In this document: positions 1-9,026 of the stretch, in pieces | Position numbering within the stretch: the stretch's first letter is position 1 | Layout: each line of letters starts with the position of its first letter | From: an uncultured bacterium | GTDB taxonomy: Bacteria; Bacillota; Clostridia; Lachnospirales; Lachnospiraceae | DNA: 17,127 bases | Reading direction: 5' to 3' | Assembly: GCA_905214875.1 (NCBI GenBank) | Contig: CAJMNR010000059.1 | Span: forward strand, 1-17,127 | Translations under genes and position numbers: made by a program | The notes under the pieces: model-generated | The model's input: only the letters and a program-made list of their open reading frames with translations | Database searches by the model: none | What the model was told of the DNA's origin: nothing

Positions 1-242
1 TAAATGAATTAAGCGATCATGACATTGCTTCTAAGACGCAATCCATCTTAGAAGGGAATGTGGAAGAGTGCGGCCAGATGTCCTTATTTGACTTCGCAGG
101 TACGATTCCAGAAACGAAGGAAGAATCCAAATACGAAGCAATTGCTAATGAAATCGACAAAATTGATTTATCCAGAATGACTCCAATTGAAGCACTAAAC
201 GTATTATATGAGCTTCAGTTAAAAGTAAGGAATGATAAATAA
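1..242 (+). CDS. mutS: DNA mismatch repair protein MutS, C-terminal end (partial)
   Basis: This is the 3' end of a gene that starts before the window; the frame is open from base 3 to the TAA at 240-242. MutS recognises mismatched bases and recruits MutL. What remains is about 79 residues: a charged linker followed by an ending with the pattern IDLSRMTPIEALNVLYELQ, which matches the conserved C-terminal tail of bacterial MutS. An internal GTG at 60 could be read as a short ORF start, but it lies inside this longer open frame. The stop overlaps the mutL start by one base (TAATG), which indicates translational coupling in one operon. The ATPase and mismatch-binding domains are outside the window, so their integrity cannot be judged. 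Confidence 0.93.
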   Translation, partial: NELSDHDIASKTQSILEGNVEECGQMSLFDFAGTIPETKEESKYEAIANEIDKIDLSRMTPIEALNVLYELQLKVRNDK

Positions 243-2362
243 TGAGTACAATTACGGTATTAGACCAGCAGACTATAAATAAGATTGCAGCGGGCGAAGT
301 GGTAGAACGCCCCGCTGCAGTTGTAAAAGAATTAGTGGAAAACTCCATTGATGCAGGTGCCAATGCAATTACGGTAGAGATCAAGGAAGGCGGGATTGGA
401 TTTATACGAATCACAGACAATGGGTCTGGAATTCGTAAAGATGATATCCAGACGGCCTTTCTTCGTCATGCTACGAGTAAGATCAAGTCTGTAGAAGACT
501 TACTTAGCGTATCAAGCTTAGGTTTCCGCGGTGAGGCGCTATCTAGTATCAGTGCAGTTGCCCTTGTTGAATTAGTAACGAAGAATTCCGCGGATGTATT
601 AGGGAGCAGATATTTGATTGATGGCGGAGAAGAAAAAGGGTTTGAGGAAATTGGCTGTCCGGAAGGAACGACATTTGTAATCCGCAACCTCTTTTATAAT
701 ACGCCAGCAAGACGAAAGTTCTTAAAGTCTCCAACGACAGAAGCTGGTTATATCAGTGACTTAATTGAACGACTAGCCATTTCTCATCCAAATATCAGCT
801 TTAAGTTTTTAAATAATAACCAGTTAAAGCTTACAACATCTGGTAATAATAAGCTTAAGGACATTATTTATCAGATTTATGGTAGAGATGTTGCAGCAAA
901 CCTAATCGAAGTGGAAGGCAATTCGGAGCATATCGGCGTCAAAGGCTTTATTGGAAAGCCAACGATTCTTAGAGGAAATCGTAACCATGAGAATTACTAT
1001 ATCAACGGAAGATATATTAAGAGCCCGATTCTTACGAAAGCCATTGAAGAAGCGTATAAGCCATATGTAATGCATCATAAATATCCATTTACAAGCCTTC
1101 ATTTTGACATCGACCCAATGTTTATCGATGTCAACGTCCATCCGACAAAGATGGAACTTCGTCTTAGAAATGGAGAAGAGGCGTATAAGTTTGTCTATGA
1201 ACTGCTTAGTAATGCCTTAAGACAGCGTGAGCTAATCACGGATGTAACGCTTGGACCGAAAAAGAAGGAATTGCCAGGTCCTGCCCATATGCACGATCAG
1301 CATAATAAAGGACCGGAACCATTTGAGAAAAATCGTATCGAGGCTTCCAATAAAGCACTTGAAGTCGTACATGAAGAGACGAAAGGCTTTCTTCCGGAAG
1401 AAAAGATTAAAGAAAGCTTTTTATTTGAGCCTAGACAAGAGAAGCCTAAGAGCGTGACTCCAATTACAAGTAGTTTTAATCTAAAGCACGCGACTCCGCT
1501 TAATAAGTCTCCTCTTAAGATTGAGGAAATCGAAGATGAGCAGTTAAAGGAAGAACTTAAGACGGCGGAAACGGTAACGGCGCCACCAAGAACGCTACGT
1601 GAAGAAGTAAGTGCAGAGCGATATGCACCAGAAAGCATTCGTCCAAAAGTATCGACTTCCCTTGAAATCAAAGAGATTTCAAAAGAAGAGGCAGGCGTAT
1701 TAGCGAGCCAGAACGAAGTGATTCCTGCAGAACGCTTAGAGCAGGTAAAACTGTTTGAAGAAGAAAAAGAAGAAGCAAAGAAGCCAAACTACCGTATTAT
1801 CGGGCAGTTATTTGAAACATATTGGATGATCGAATTTGACGGAAAGTTATTGATGGTCGACCAGCATGCGGCTCATGAGAAAGTGCTCTACGAGAAGCTT
1901 TTACATGACTATGACTCAAGAGAGACTCTTTCCCAAGGGTTACTTCCTCCAATTGTCATGACGCTGAATGCAAGAGAGGAAGACTGCTTAAAGCTTAACA
2001 TGGAAATCTTTAATGACTTAGGATTTGAGATTGATTTCTTTGGCGGAAGGGAATACGCAATCAAGGCAGTTCCTGCAAATATTTATGGACTAAATGAGCA
2101 ATCCTTATTTATCGAGATGCTTGATGCCTTAATTGATGAAGACAGCATTACGAAGCCTACGATTGTATTAGAAAAAGTAGCTTCCATGTCATGTAAGGCA
2201 GCAATCAAAGGAAATCAGAAGATCAACTACAATGAATTCAAAGTATTGTTAGATGATCTGATGGGGCTTGAAAACCCATATTTCTGTCCACATGGACGCC
2301 CAATCATTATCTCAATGAGCAAATATGAGATTGAAAAGAAATTCAAACGTATTGTATCGTAA
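242..2362 (+). CDS. mutL: DNA mismatch repair endonuclease MutL
   Basis: MutL couples mismatch recognition by MutS to strand incision. The 706-residue protein has an N-terminal GHKL ATPase with KELVENSIDAGA at residues 29-40 (likely catalytic Glu30), DNGSGI at 59-64 and LGFRGEA at 93-99. A long Glu/Lys-rich linker (about 340-590) contains no recognisable domain until the C-terminal domain begins. That domain carries DQHAAHE at 540-546, the metal-binding endonuclease motif of MutL proteins from bacteria lacking MutH, and CPHGRP at 682-687, the second metal-site motif. It is therefore expected to be a nicking MutL like that of Bacillus rather than the E. coli type. The ATG overlaps the mutS stop by one base. 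miaA follows 26 bases later, probably in the same transcript. Confidence 0.98.
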   Translation: MSTITVLDQQTINKIAAGEVVERPAAVVKELVENSIDAGANAITVEIKEGGIGFIRITDNGSGIRKDDIQTAFLRHATSKIKSVEDLLSVSSLGFRGEALSSISAVALVELVTKNSADVLGSRYLIDGGEEKGFEEIGCPEGTTFVIRNLFYNTPARRKFLKSPTTEAGYISDLIERLAISHPNISFKFLNNNQLKLTTSGNNKLKDIIYQIYGRDVAANLIEVEGNSEHIGVKGFIGKPTILRGNRNHENYYINGRYIKSPILTKAIEEAYKPYVMHHKYPFTSLHFDIDPMFIDVNVHPTKMELRLRNGEEAYKFVYELLSNALRQRELITDVTLGPKKKELPGPAHMHDQHNKGPEPFEKNRIEASNKALEVVHEETKGFLPEEKIKESFLFEPRQEKPKSVTPITSSFNLKHATPLNKSPLKIEEIEDEQLKEELKTAETVTAPPRTLREEVSAERYAPESIRPKVSTSLEIKEISKEEAGVLASQNEVIPAERLEQVKLFEEEKEEAKKPNYRIIGQLFETYWMIEFDGKLLMVDQHAAHEKVLYEKLLHDYDSRETLSQGLLPPIVMTLNAREEDCLKLNMEIFNDLGFEIDFFGGREYAIKAVPANIYGLNEQSLFIEMLDALIDEDSITKPTIVLEKVASMSCKAAIKGNQKINYNEFKVLLDDLMGLENPYFCPHGRPIIISMSKYEIEKKFKRIVS

Positions 2363-2388
2363 TTGATACCGTTTGTTTTGGAGGATAT

Positions 2389-3333
2389 ATGAACAAACAA
2401 CCATTAGTAGTGCTGACTGGACCGACCGCTGTTGGTAAGACAGAATTGTCCATCAGCCTTGCAAAGAAAATAAATGGAGAAATCATCTCTGCCGATTCCA
2501 TGCAGGTGTATACGAAAATGGATATCGGTACGGCAAAGATCACGAAGGAAGAGATGGACGGTGTCAAACATTATTTGATCGATGTCCTTGATCCGGGCGA
2601 AGATTTTAATGTCGTGTTATTTCAAAAGATGGCAAAAGAGGCAATTGCTGAAATCTATGCAAAAGGCAAGATTCCAATCGTCGTAGGCGGCACGGGATTT
2701 TATATCCAGGCGTTGTTAAACGACATCAATTTTGACGAAAATGAAGCTTCCACGGAGTATCGTGAGCAGTTAGAAGCCCTTGTAAAAGAGAAGGGAGTCG
2801 ATTTCTTACATGACATGTTACGCGAAGTGGATGAAAAGAGTGCCGAGGCCATCCATAAAAATAATTTTAAACGTGTCATCCGCGCGCTTGAGTTTTACCA
2901 TCAGACAGGAAAGAAGATGAGCGAGCATAACGAAGAGGAAAGCAAGAAAGAAAGCGCATATAACAGTGCTTACTTTGTACTTAACAATGACCGCGAAGTT
3001 CTTTATGACAGAATCAACAAACGAATTGACATTATGGTAAATGACGGCTTGCTAGAAGAAGTGAAACGCTTAAAAGAAGAAGGCTACACAAGAGACCTTG
3101 TAAGCATGCAAGGGCTAGGATATAAAGAAATCTTAATGTATTTAGATGGTGAAATCACATTAGACGAAGCAATCTATATTCTAAAACGAGATACGAGACA
3201 TTTTGCGAAACGTCAGTTAACTTGGTTTAGAAGAGAAAAAGAAGTAATTATGGTTGATAAGCGTGAATTACAAACGACCGCAGAACAACTTGCGTTTATA
3301 GAATCAGTACTAAAAGAAAAAAAGATTATTTAG
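2389..3333 (+). CDS. miaA: tRNA dimethylallyltransferase MiaA
   Basis: MiaA adds a dimethylallyl group to N6 of A37 in tRNAs that read codons starting with U, which stabilises codon-anticodon pairing. The 314-residue protein has a P-loop GPTAVGKT at residues 11-18, the DSMQVY motif at 36-41 that carries the conserved catalytic Asp, and the C-terminal RHFAKRQLTWFRRE region typical of the family. Its length is normal. A GGAGG ribosome binding site lies just before the ATG. It follows mutL closely, a common arrangement in Firmicutes. In Bacillus-type genomes hfq often follows miaA; here a PLP enzyme starts 18 bases after the stop instead. Confidence 0.98.
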   Translation: MNKQPLVVLTGPTAVGKTELSISLAKKINGEIISADSMQVYTKMDIGTAKITKEEMDGVKHYLIDVLDPGEDFNVVLFQKMAKEAIAEIYAKGKIPIVVGGTGFYIQALLNDINFDENEASTEYREQLEALVKEKGVDFLHDMLREVDEKSAEAIHKNNFKRVIRALEFYHQTGKKMSEHNEEESKKESAYNSAYFVLNNDREVLYDRINKRIDIMVNDGLLEEVKRLKEEGYTRDLVSMQGLGYKEILMYLDGEITLDEAIYILKRDTRHFAKRQLTWFRREKEVIMVDKRELQTTAEQLAFIESVLKEKKII

Positions 3334-3351
3334 GAACGGAAGGATACTCAT

Positions 3352-4638
3352 ATGAAAACAGAATTATTTAATACCTATAAAAGCTTTGGAATTGACGATA
3401 AACTATTAGCATTTGCCGATACGATTGAAGATTCTTTAAAAGAAAGATTTGCAGTGATTGATCAAGTGGCTGAAATTAACCAACATAAAGTAATCAAAGC
3501 AATGCAGGAACACCGAGTAAGCGATGTTCATTTTGCAGCAACGACAGGATATGGCTATAACGATTTAGGCCGTGACACATTAGAAGACGTATATGCGTCT
3601 ATCTTCCACGCAGAAAGCGCATTAGTAAGACCAGTGTTAACTTGTGGAACACATGCTCTTACGATTGCTCTTAGTGCAAACTTACGCCCAGGTGATGAGT
3701 TATTATCGCCAGTTGGTAAACCATATGACACATTAGAAGGCGTAATCGGAATCCGTGAAAGCAAAGGATCTTTAGCAGAATACGGCATCACATATAATCA
3801 AGTAGATTTATTAGAAGATGGCGGCTTCGATTATGAAGGAATCAAAGCGGCAATCAATGAACGTACAAAGATGGTGACAATCCAACGTTCTAAAGGATAC
3901 CAAACAAGACCAACGTTATCTGTAGAACGTATCGGCGAATTAATCAAATTCATCAAAGGAATCAAGCCATCCATCATCTGTATGGTAGACAACTGCTATG
4001 GTGAATTTGTAGAAACAATCGAACCAACAGACGTAGGCGCAGACCTTTGCGTTGGATCATTAATTAAGAACCCAGGCGGCGGTTTAGCACCAATCGGCGG
4101 TTATATCGTTGGTAAAGAAGAATTGGTAGAACAATGTGCATACCGTTTAACAGCACCTGGCCTTGGAAAAGAAGTAGGCGCAACACTTGGAATCAACCAA
4201 CAGTTATATCAAGGTCTTTTCTTAGCTCCAACTGTAGTGGCAGGCGCATTAAAAGGCGCAATCTTTGCTGCAAACATTTATGAAAAATTAGGATTTTCTT
4301 GTATTCCAAATGCAACAGAACCAAGATATGATATTATCCAAGCGGTTACATTAGGAACAAAAGAAGGAATCGTAGCCTTCTGTAAAGGAATCCAAGCAGC
4401 AGCTCCAGTTGACAGTTTCGTAACACCAGAACCATGGGCAATGCCAGGATATGATTCAGACGTAATTATGGCAGCAGGTGCTTTCGTTCAAGGTTCTTCT
4501 ATCGAGCTTAGCGCGGATGCTCCAATTAAACCACCATACGCGGTATACTTCCAAGGCGGACTTACTTGGTATCATGCAAAACTCGGTATCTTAATGTCAG
4601 CGCAAATGATGTTAAATGATGACCTTATTACATTATAA
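3352..4638 (+). CDS. PLP-dependent enzyme, methionine gamma-lyase/YnbB (aluminium resistance) family
   Basis: This 428-residue fold-type-I PLP protein resembles the family annotated as methionine gamma-lyase-related or 'aluminium resistance protein' (YnbB in Bacillus). Visible PLP-enzyme features are the cofactor-phosphate loop CGTHA at 98-102, Asp213 in MVDNCYGEF as the likely pyridine-nitrogen ligand, and Lys239 in SLIKNPGGG as the likely Schiff-base lysine. The Gly-rich stretch after this lysine (GGGLAPIGGY) is characteristic of the family. The physiological substrate is not established; cysteine, cystathionine or methionine-type chemistry is inferred from the superfamily. It starts 18 bases after miaA with a GGAAGGA-like site and is followed 26 bases later by a dehydrogenase, so it is probably part of the mutS-to-dehydrogenase transcription unit. 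Confidence 0.9.
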   Translation: MKTELFNTYKSFGIDDKLLAFADTIEDSLKERFAVIDQVAEINQHKVIKAMQEHRVSDVHFAATTGYGYNDLGRDTLEDVYASIFHAESALVRPVLTCGTHALTIALSANLRPGDELLSPVGKPYDTLEGVIGIRESKGSLAEYGITYNQVDLLEDGGFDYEGIKAAINERTKMVTIQRSKGYQTRPTLSVERIGELIKFIKGIKPSIICMVDNCYGEFVETIEPTDVGADLCVGSLIKNPGGGLAPIGGYIVGKEELVEQCAYRLTAPGLGKEVGATLGINQQLYQGLFLAPTVVAGALKGAIFAANIYEKLGFSCIPNATEPRYDIIQAVTLGTKEGIVAFCKGIQAAAPVDSFVTPEPWAMPGYDSDVIMAAGAFVQGSSIELSADAPIKPPYAVYFQGGLTWYHAKLGILMSAQMMLNDDLITL

Positions 4639-4664
4639 GCAGTAATAGACATAGGAGGAAAGGC

Positions 4665-5528
4665 ATGAAAAGAATTGGATTTATCGGTGTTGGCATTATG
4701 GGAAAATCCATGGTGCGTAACTTAATGAAACATGGATATGAAGTATCTATCTACGCAAGAACGAAAGAAAAAGTTCTTGATGTGTTAGAAGAAGGGGCCC
4801 TCTGGTGTGACTCAATCGCTGAATGTTCTAAAGGACAAGATGTGGTGATTACCATCGTTGGCTATCCGAAAGACGTAGAAGACGTGTATTTTAAAGAAGA
4901 TGGAATCTTAGCTAATGTTGACGCAGGAACGTATGTAATCGATATGACAACAACGAGTCCTAAATTGGCTGAAAAGATATATGACATGGCAAAAGAAAAA
5001 GGCGTAAAGGCACTGGATGCTCCTGTTACTGGCGGAGATACCGGAGCAAAAGCTGGAACGCTTGCAATTCTTGTGGGTGGAGAAGAAGCTCACTTTAATG
5101 ACTGTCATAGCGTATTTGAAGCAATGGGAAAAACAATCGTATATATGGGAAAAGCCGGCATGGGTCAACATGCGAAGATGGCAAACCAGATTGCGATTGC
5201 AGGAACGATTGCCGGGGTGACAGAGTCTTTGGTGTATGCAAAGAAAGTCGGACTTTCGCCGGAAACGTTACTAGGAGCAATTTCTACAGGTGCAGCCGGA
5301 AGCTTCCAGATGACCAATGTAGTGCCAAGAGTGTTAAAGGATGATTTTGCACCTGGATTCTTTATCAAACACTTTATTAAAGATATGTCAATTGCATCAG
5401 AAGAAGCAAAAGACCATGATACGACACTTGCGATTCTTGATCATGTACTTGCAATCTATAAGGAACTTGAGAAAAAAGATCTTGGGGATCTTGGAACACA
5501 AGGATTAATTAAATATTACGAAGACTAA
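4665..5528 (+). CDS. NAD(P)-dependent oxidoreductase, 3-hydroxyisobutyrate dehydrogenase family
   Basis: This 287-residue beta-hydroxyacid dehydrogenase has an N-terminal Rossmann fold with IGFIGVGIMG (residues 4-13, the GxGxxG nucleotide loop). The substrate-binding segment DAPVTGGDTGAKAGTL starts at 118. The active-site segment GMGQHAKMANQ has Lys171 and Asn174 at the conserved catalytic positions. Relatives act on tartronate semialdehyde, 3-hydroxyisobutyrate or succinic semialdehyde; sequence alone does not fix the substrate. The loop after the second Rossmann strand begins YARTKEK, with Arg32-Thr33 where an NADP-preferring enzyme often has basic or small residues, so NADPH use is plausible but inferred. 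It has a GGAGGAAAGG ribosome binding site and is the last gene before an intrinsic terminator. Confidence 0.92.
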   Translation: MKRIGFIGVGIMGKSMVRNLMKHGYEVSIYARTKEKVLDVLEEGALWCDSIAECSKGQDVVITIVGYPKDVEDVYFKEDGILANVDAGTYVIDMTTTSPKLAEKIYDMAKEKGVKALDAPVTGGDTGAKAGTLAILVGGEEAHFNDCHSVFEAMGKTIVYMGKAGMGQHAKMANQIAIAGTIAGVTESLVYAKKVGLSPETLLGAISTGAAGSFQMTNVVPRVLKDDFAPGFFIKHFIKDMSIASEEAKDHDTTLAILDHVLAIYKELEKKDLGDLGTQGLIKYYED

Positions 5529-5541
5529 TTAAGTTTTACTA

Positions 5542-5593
5542 AGTCCTACAAACGGTATTGTAATGGTATCAATATGCTTGTAGGGCTTTTTTT
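5542..5593 (+). terminator. Intrinsic terminator after the dehydrogenase gene
   Basis: AGTCCTACAA (5542-5551) pairs with TTGTAGGGCT (5578-5587), ten base pairs with one G-U, and is followed directly by a run of seven T (5587-5593). The loop is about 26 bases. It lies 14 bases after the dehydrogenase stop and should end the mutS-to-dehydrogenase transcript, separating it from radC. Confidence 0.85.
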
Positions 5594-5683
5594 CTTCGTT
5601 ACATTCCTGACAAGTTTAACGACTTTTTGTTGGAATTGAGGTGTACAAACAAAAATAGATATGTTAAAATGTAGCGTGGAAGA

Positions 5684-5710
5684 TTGAAAAACAAGAAAAT
5701 GTAATATAAT
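5684..5710 (+). promoter_or_regulatory. Candidate promoter upstream of radC
   Basis: TTGAAA (5684-5689) and a perfect TATAAT (5705-5710) are separated by 15 bases, shorter than the usual 17. The region is AT-rich and sits after a terminator and before radC, where a promoter is needed. Another -10-like TTAAAAT occurs at 5664-5670. Which one is used cannot be decided from sequence. Confidence 0.4.
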
Positions 5711-5787
5711 TTCTTGATAGAAACCTTTATAAGGAATCTCATTTGGGGCAAGTTATGAAGAGAGGACTTTAAGGGGAGTGTAGTTTT

Positions 5788-6483
5788 ATGAATCATCCAA
5801 TTTCCATGAAAAACTTACCAACTTGCGAACAACCGTATGAGAAATTCTTGTCATATGGAGTAGCAAGCTTGTCAGATGCGGAACTTTTGGCAGTGATTTT
5901 ACGTTCGGGAACAAAGACAAAGAACGTTATCGAGGTAGCGCATCAGATTCTGTCTTATTCGAATGAATATCCTGGACTTCTAGTATTAAATCACCTGAGC
6001 CTAAACGAGTTAACGAAAGTAAGTGGAATCGGCACTGTGAAAGCAATTCAAGTTTTATGTATTGCGGAAATCACAAGACGAATGACAAAAGCAAAGAGAA
6101 AAGATGGCGTTCGCCTCTTATCACCAGAAACTGTAGCTAGTTATTATATGGAGGATATGCGTCATTTAACTACGGAGCAAATTATGCTTGTTATGATCGA
6201 TTCAAAAAGCAAGATTATAAAAGAAGAGATCATATCGACAGGCACAGTGAATGCATCTATCTTGGCACCAAGGGAAGTCTTTATCAAAGCCTTATCCGCT
6301 GGAGCCGTTAATATTATACTACTTCACAATCATCCAAGTGGAGATCCAACTCCAAGTGCGGAAGACGTGAAAACGACAAACCGTATCAAAGAAGCGGGTA
6401 CATTAATCGGAATTAAACTTATGGACCATATTATTATTGGAGATAATAAATATATAAGTTTAAAGGAGATAGGACTACTGTAA
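5788..6483 (+). CDS. radC: DNA repair protein RadC / JAB-domain protein
   Basis: This is a 231-residue RadC-family protein. An N-terminal helix-hairpin-helix region (LTKVSGIGTVKAIQ, about 75-88) suggests DNA contact. The C-terminal JAB/JAMM domain has its full metal-site signature H180-x-H182 ... S190-x-x-D193 within HNHPSGDPTPSAED. The biochemical role of RadC is still unclear; its link to repair rests on an old E. coli assignment that has been questioned. The gene lies directly upstream of mreB (20-base gap), a very widespread arrangement in Firmicutes and other bacteria. AGGGGAG precedes the ATG at a normal distance. Confidence 0.96.
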   Translation: MNHPISMKNLPTCEQPYEKFLSYGVASLSDAELLAVILRSGTKTKNVIEVAHQILSYSNEYPGLLVLNHLSLNELTKVSGIGTVKAIQVLCIAEITRRMTKAKRKDGVRLLSPETVASYYMEDMRHLTTEQIMLVMIDSKSKIIKEEIISTGTVNASILAPREVFIKALSAGAVNIILLHNHPSGDPTPSAEDVKTTNRIKEAGTLIGIKLMDHIIIGDNKYISLKEIGLL

Positions 6484-6503
6484 AACTAGAAGGGAGAACA
6501 TAA

Positions 6504-7538
6504 ATGACTAACAAACTATTAGGAATAGATTTAGGTACAAGTACCTTAAAAATATATAAAAAAGGTAGCGATATTGTATTTGATGAAAAGAATGTCATTG
6601 CGATTGAAAATAAGAAAAAAGTAATCGCATTTGGTGACGAAGCATATGAAATGCTTGAAAAAGCACCGAAGTCTATTCAGGTGACTTATCCTGTAAAGAA
6701 TGGTGTGATTGCAGATATTGCAAACATGGAAACATTGATTGACTGTTCTTTAAAAAGAGTTTTAAAAGGAAGTCTACGTGCTGGATATATTTTAGTTGCA
6801 GTACCTACAGACATTACAGAAGTAGAAAAGAAAGCATTTTATGATTTAATCATGAATTCCCATGCGAAAGTAAAAGGCGTAGGAATTGTAGAAAAACCAA
6901 TTGCTGCAGCATTAGGGGCAGGACTTGATATTACATGTGCAAATGGTGTGATGACAGTTGATATCGGTGCGGATACAACAGAAATCTCCATTATGTCACT
7001 TGGCGGTATTGTAATCAGCAAATTAATCCCAGTCGGTGGAAGCAAGTTAGATGAATCCATCAAGTTATATGTTAAGAAAAAATATGGCTTATTAATTGGT
7101 GACAAGACTGCAGAAGTAATTAAGAAAGAATTAGCAAATGCATTTGAATCCAAAGAAGAAAGCATTAGCGTATTTGGTAGAGACGTGGTAACTGGACTTC
7201 CAACTAAGATGGAAATCAGTGCAATCATGGTTCATGAAGCAATCATGGAATATATCAACACAATCATCGATGCAATCAAGATGATTCTAGAAAGAACTCC
7301 ACCAGAAATTTCTTCAGACATTATCGACAGCGGAATCTATTTAACAGGTGGTTCTGCAAGTATCAAGAACTTAGATGAATTAATTAGCAGAGAAACAGAA
7401 CTTCAAGTAAATGTATGTGACAATCCAGCAGATGCCGTAATCAACGGATTAGGAGCAATCATCGAGGATTCCAACTTAAAGACACTTACTACAATTATGA
7501 GTTCAAGCGCTAATTCAATGAATCGTAGATTAAGATAA
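6504..7538 (+). CDS. mreB: Rod shape-determining protein MreB (divergent clade)
   Basis: This bacterial actin homologue forms membrane-associated filaments that guide lateral cell-wall synthesis. It has 344 residues, a normal length. The nucleotide-binding phosphate-1 loop reads GIDLGTSTLKIY rather than the common GIDLGTANTLVY type, the phosphate-2 region reads MTVDIGADTTEISIMSLGGIV, and the adenosine region reads YLTGGSASIKNLD. The segment VEKPIAAALGAGLDI replaces the usual EEPMAAAIGAGLPV. These changes suggest a divergent but functional MreB. It is followed by mreC, mreD and PBP2 in the canonical order, with a GAAGGGAGAA ribosome binding site upstream. Confidence 0.95.
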   Translation: MTNKLLGIDLGTSTLKIYKKGSDIVFDEKNVIAIENKKKVIAFGDEAYEMLEKAPKSIQVTYPVKNGVIADIANMETLIDCSLKRVLKGSLRAGYILVAVPTDITEVEKKAFYDLIMNSHAKVKGVGIVEKPIAAALGAGLDITCANGVMTVDIGADTTEISIMSLGGIVISKLIPVGGSKLDESIKLYVKKKYGLLIGDKTAEVIKKELANAFESKEESISVFGRDVVTGLPTKMEISAIMVHEAIMEYINTIIDAIKMILERTPPEISSDIIDSGIYLTGGSASIKNLDELISRETELQVNVCDNPADAVINGLGAIIEDSNLKTLTTIMSSSANSMNRRLR

Positions 7539-7569
7539 AAATTGCTTAAAAAAACTAAGGGAGGTTCTT

Positions 7570-8505
7570 ATGAAACAGAAGTTTAAATTGAGCATTCCGC
7601 CCAGGTATACATTAGCAATTTTGTCCTTTGTGTGCATAGTCCTTGCAATTACAACGTATAAATTCAAGGACAGCGTTGCGCCGGTGAAAACCTTGGTCGG
7701 TAGCGTTATGACACCAATGCAAAAAGGAATCAATCAAGTCGGAGGCTATATTCACTCGAAAACGGAACTTCTTACTTCTATTGAAGAACTAAGAGATGAA
7801 AATGAGGCATTAAAGAAAGAATTAAATGATGTCACTTCGACAAACAAAGTATTACAACAAGATCATTATGAATTGAATACATTACGCGATTTATATAAAT
7901 TAGATCAAAAATATTCAGACTATCCAAAAGTTGCTGCAGAAGTAATTGAACGCTCTGGAAACTGGTATAGCACGATGAAGATTGATAAAGGAACGAAAGA
8001 CGGATTAGCCGTTAACATGAATGTTATCGCAGGCGAAGGTCTTGTCGGCATTATCACAGAAGTCGGATATAACTATTCCACAGTAAGACTGATTACAGAC
8101 GATAACAGCAATGTAAGCGGTATGTTTTTAAAGACTGGAGATACATGTAACGTAACAGGTAATCTTCAATTGATAGACTCTGGATTAATGGATCTTAGTA
8201 TTATAAAAAAAGATGCAAATGTGGAAACAGGTTATGAAGTAGTCACATCAAAGATTAGTGAGCGATTCCTTCCAGGTATTTTAGTTGGTTATGTAGAATC
8301 TATTAAGACAGGTGAAGATAAAGTAACAAAGACTGGTTCTATCCGCCCTGCAGTTGATTTTACAAAGCTAGATACCGTATTGGTAATAACTGAGTTAAAA
8401 GAACAATTAACAGATAAAGATCCAAATGCTGAAAACACTAAAAATGATGCAAAGAGCACTGACGCACCATCTAGTACTTCAACTCCAGATTCAAAGAAAG
8501 AGTAA
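7570..8505 (+). CDS. mreC: Rod shape-determining protein MreC
   Basis: MreC is the extracytoplasmic scaffold that links MreB to PBP2 and stimulates wall synthesis. The 311-residue protein has a short cytoplasmic N-terminus, one transmembrane helix at about 13-30, a coiled coil at about 65-105 (EELRDENEALKKELNDV) and a beta-rich domain beginning near VAAEVIERSGNWYSTMKID. The glycine-rich stretch AGEGLVGIITEVG is characteristic of the family. The last 35 residues or so are a low-complexity Lys/Asp/Ser/Thr/Pro tail, probably disordered. The GGGAGG site before the ATG is strong. The gene is 31 bases after mreB and eight bases before mreD. Confidence 0.95.
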   Translation: MKQKFKLSIPPRYTLAILSFVCIVLAITTYKFKDSVAPVKTLVGSVMTPMQKGINQVGGYIHSKTELLTSIEELRDENEALKKELNDVTSTNKVLQQDHYELNTLRDLYKLDQKYSDYPKVAAEVIERSGNWYSTMKIDKGTKDGLAVNMNVIAGEGLVGIITEVGYNYSTVRLITDDNSNVSGMFLKTGDTCNVTGNLQLIDSGLMDLSIIKKDANVETGYEVVTSKISERFLPGILVGYVESIKTGEDKVTKTGSIRPAVDFTKLDTVLVITELKEQLTDKDPNAENTKNDAKSTDAPSSTSTPDSKKE

Positions 8506-8513
8506 GGAGTGGT

Positions 8514-9026
8514 GTGCATATGAAACGAAATATTTGTTTTATCCTAACAGTACTTGCTTGTTTTTTACTGCAAAGCACAGTGTTTCAGTATTTGCAATTG
8601 GCAAATATCGGACCAAATCTATTGCTAATCGTTGTAGTATCGATTAGTTATATACGAGGCCCGAAAGAAGGCATGGCCTACGGATTCTTGTGCGGACTCC
8701 TGTTGGACTGCCAGTATAGCGAGATTTTAGGTTTATATGCGTTCCTTTTTATTTTAGTTGGGTATTTTGTAGGATTTTGTAATAAGATTTATATAGAGGA
8801 AGATTACGCACTACCAATTGTGCTGGTAGGCTTAGGAGACATTGTGTTCAATATGTTGTTCTATATTATTAACTTCTTATTACGAAATCGTACAGATTTT
8901 CTGTATTATTTCAAACGAATTATTTTGCCAGAGGCTGTATATACCATTTTGGTGTCGATATTCCTGTATAAATTAATTCACTATATGGTTACTAAGATAG
9001 AAAAAAGTGCTAGGAAGGAGTCATAA
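8514..9026 (+). CDS. mreD: Rod shape-determining protein MreD
   Basis: This is a small, very hydrophobic integral membrane protein (170 residues, about five predicted transmembrane segments). The N-terminal helix ICFILTVLACFLLQSTVF and the following segment LLLIVVVSISYIRGPKEGMAYGFLCGLLLDC match the MreD pattern, including the conserved GxxxGFxxGLLxD region. MreD is thought to assist MreC and PBP2 at the membrane. The internal ATG at 8521 could also start the protein; I chose the ATG at 8514 because AAGGAG lies at a suitable distance, although both are plausible. Its stop abuts the PBP2 start codon with no gap, so translation is likely coupled. Confidence 0.92.
   Translation: MHMKRNICFILTVLACFLLQSTVFQYLQLANIGPNLLLIVVVSISYIRGPKEGMAYGFLCGLLLDCQYSEILGLYAFLFILVGYFVGFCNKIYIEEDYALPIVLVGLGDIVFNMLFYIINFLLRNRTDFLYYFKRIILPEAVYTILVSIFLYKLIHYMVTKIEKSARKES

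Noticed and set aside
1297..1671. 124-codon minus-strand frame inside mutL
   Set aside because: It lies wholly inside the mutL linker, has no ribosome binding site or family features, and is a by-product of biased codon use on the other strand.
6839..7228. 129-codon minus-strand frame inside mreB
   Set aside because: It is antisense to a conserved part of mreB and shows no recognisable protein features.
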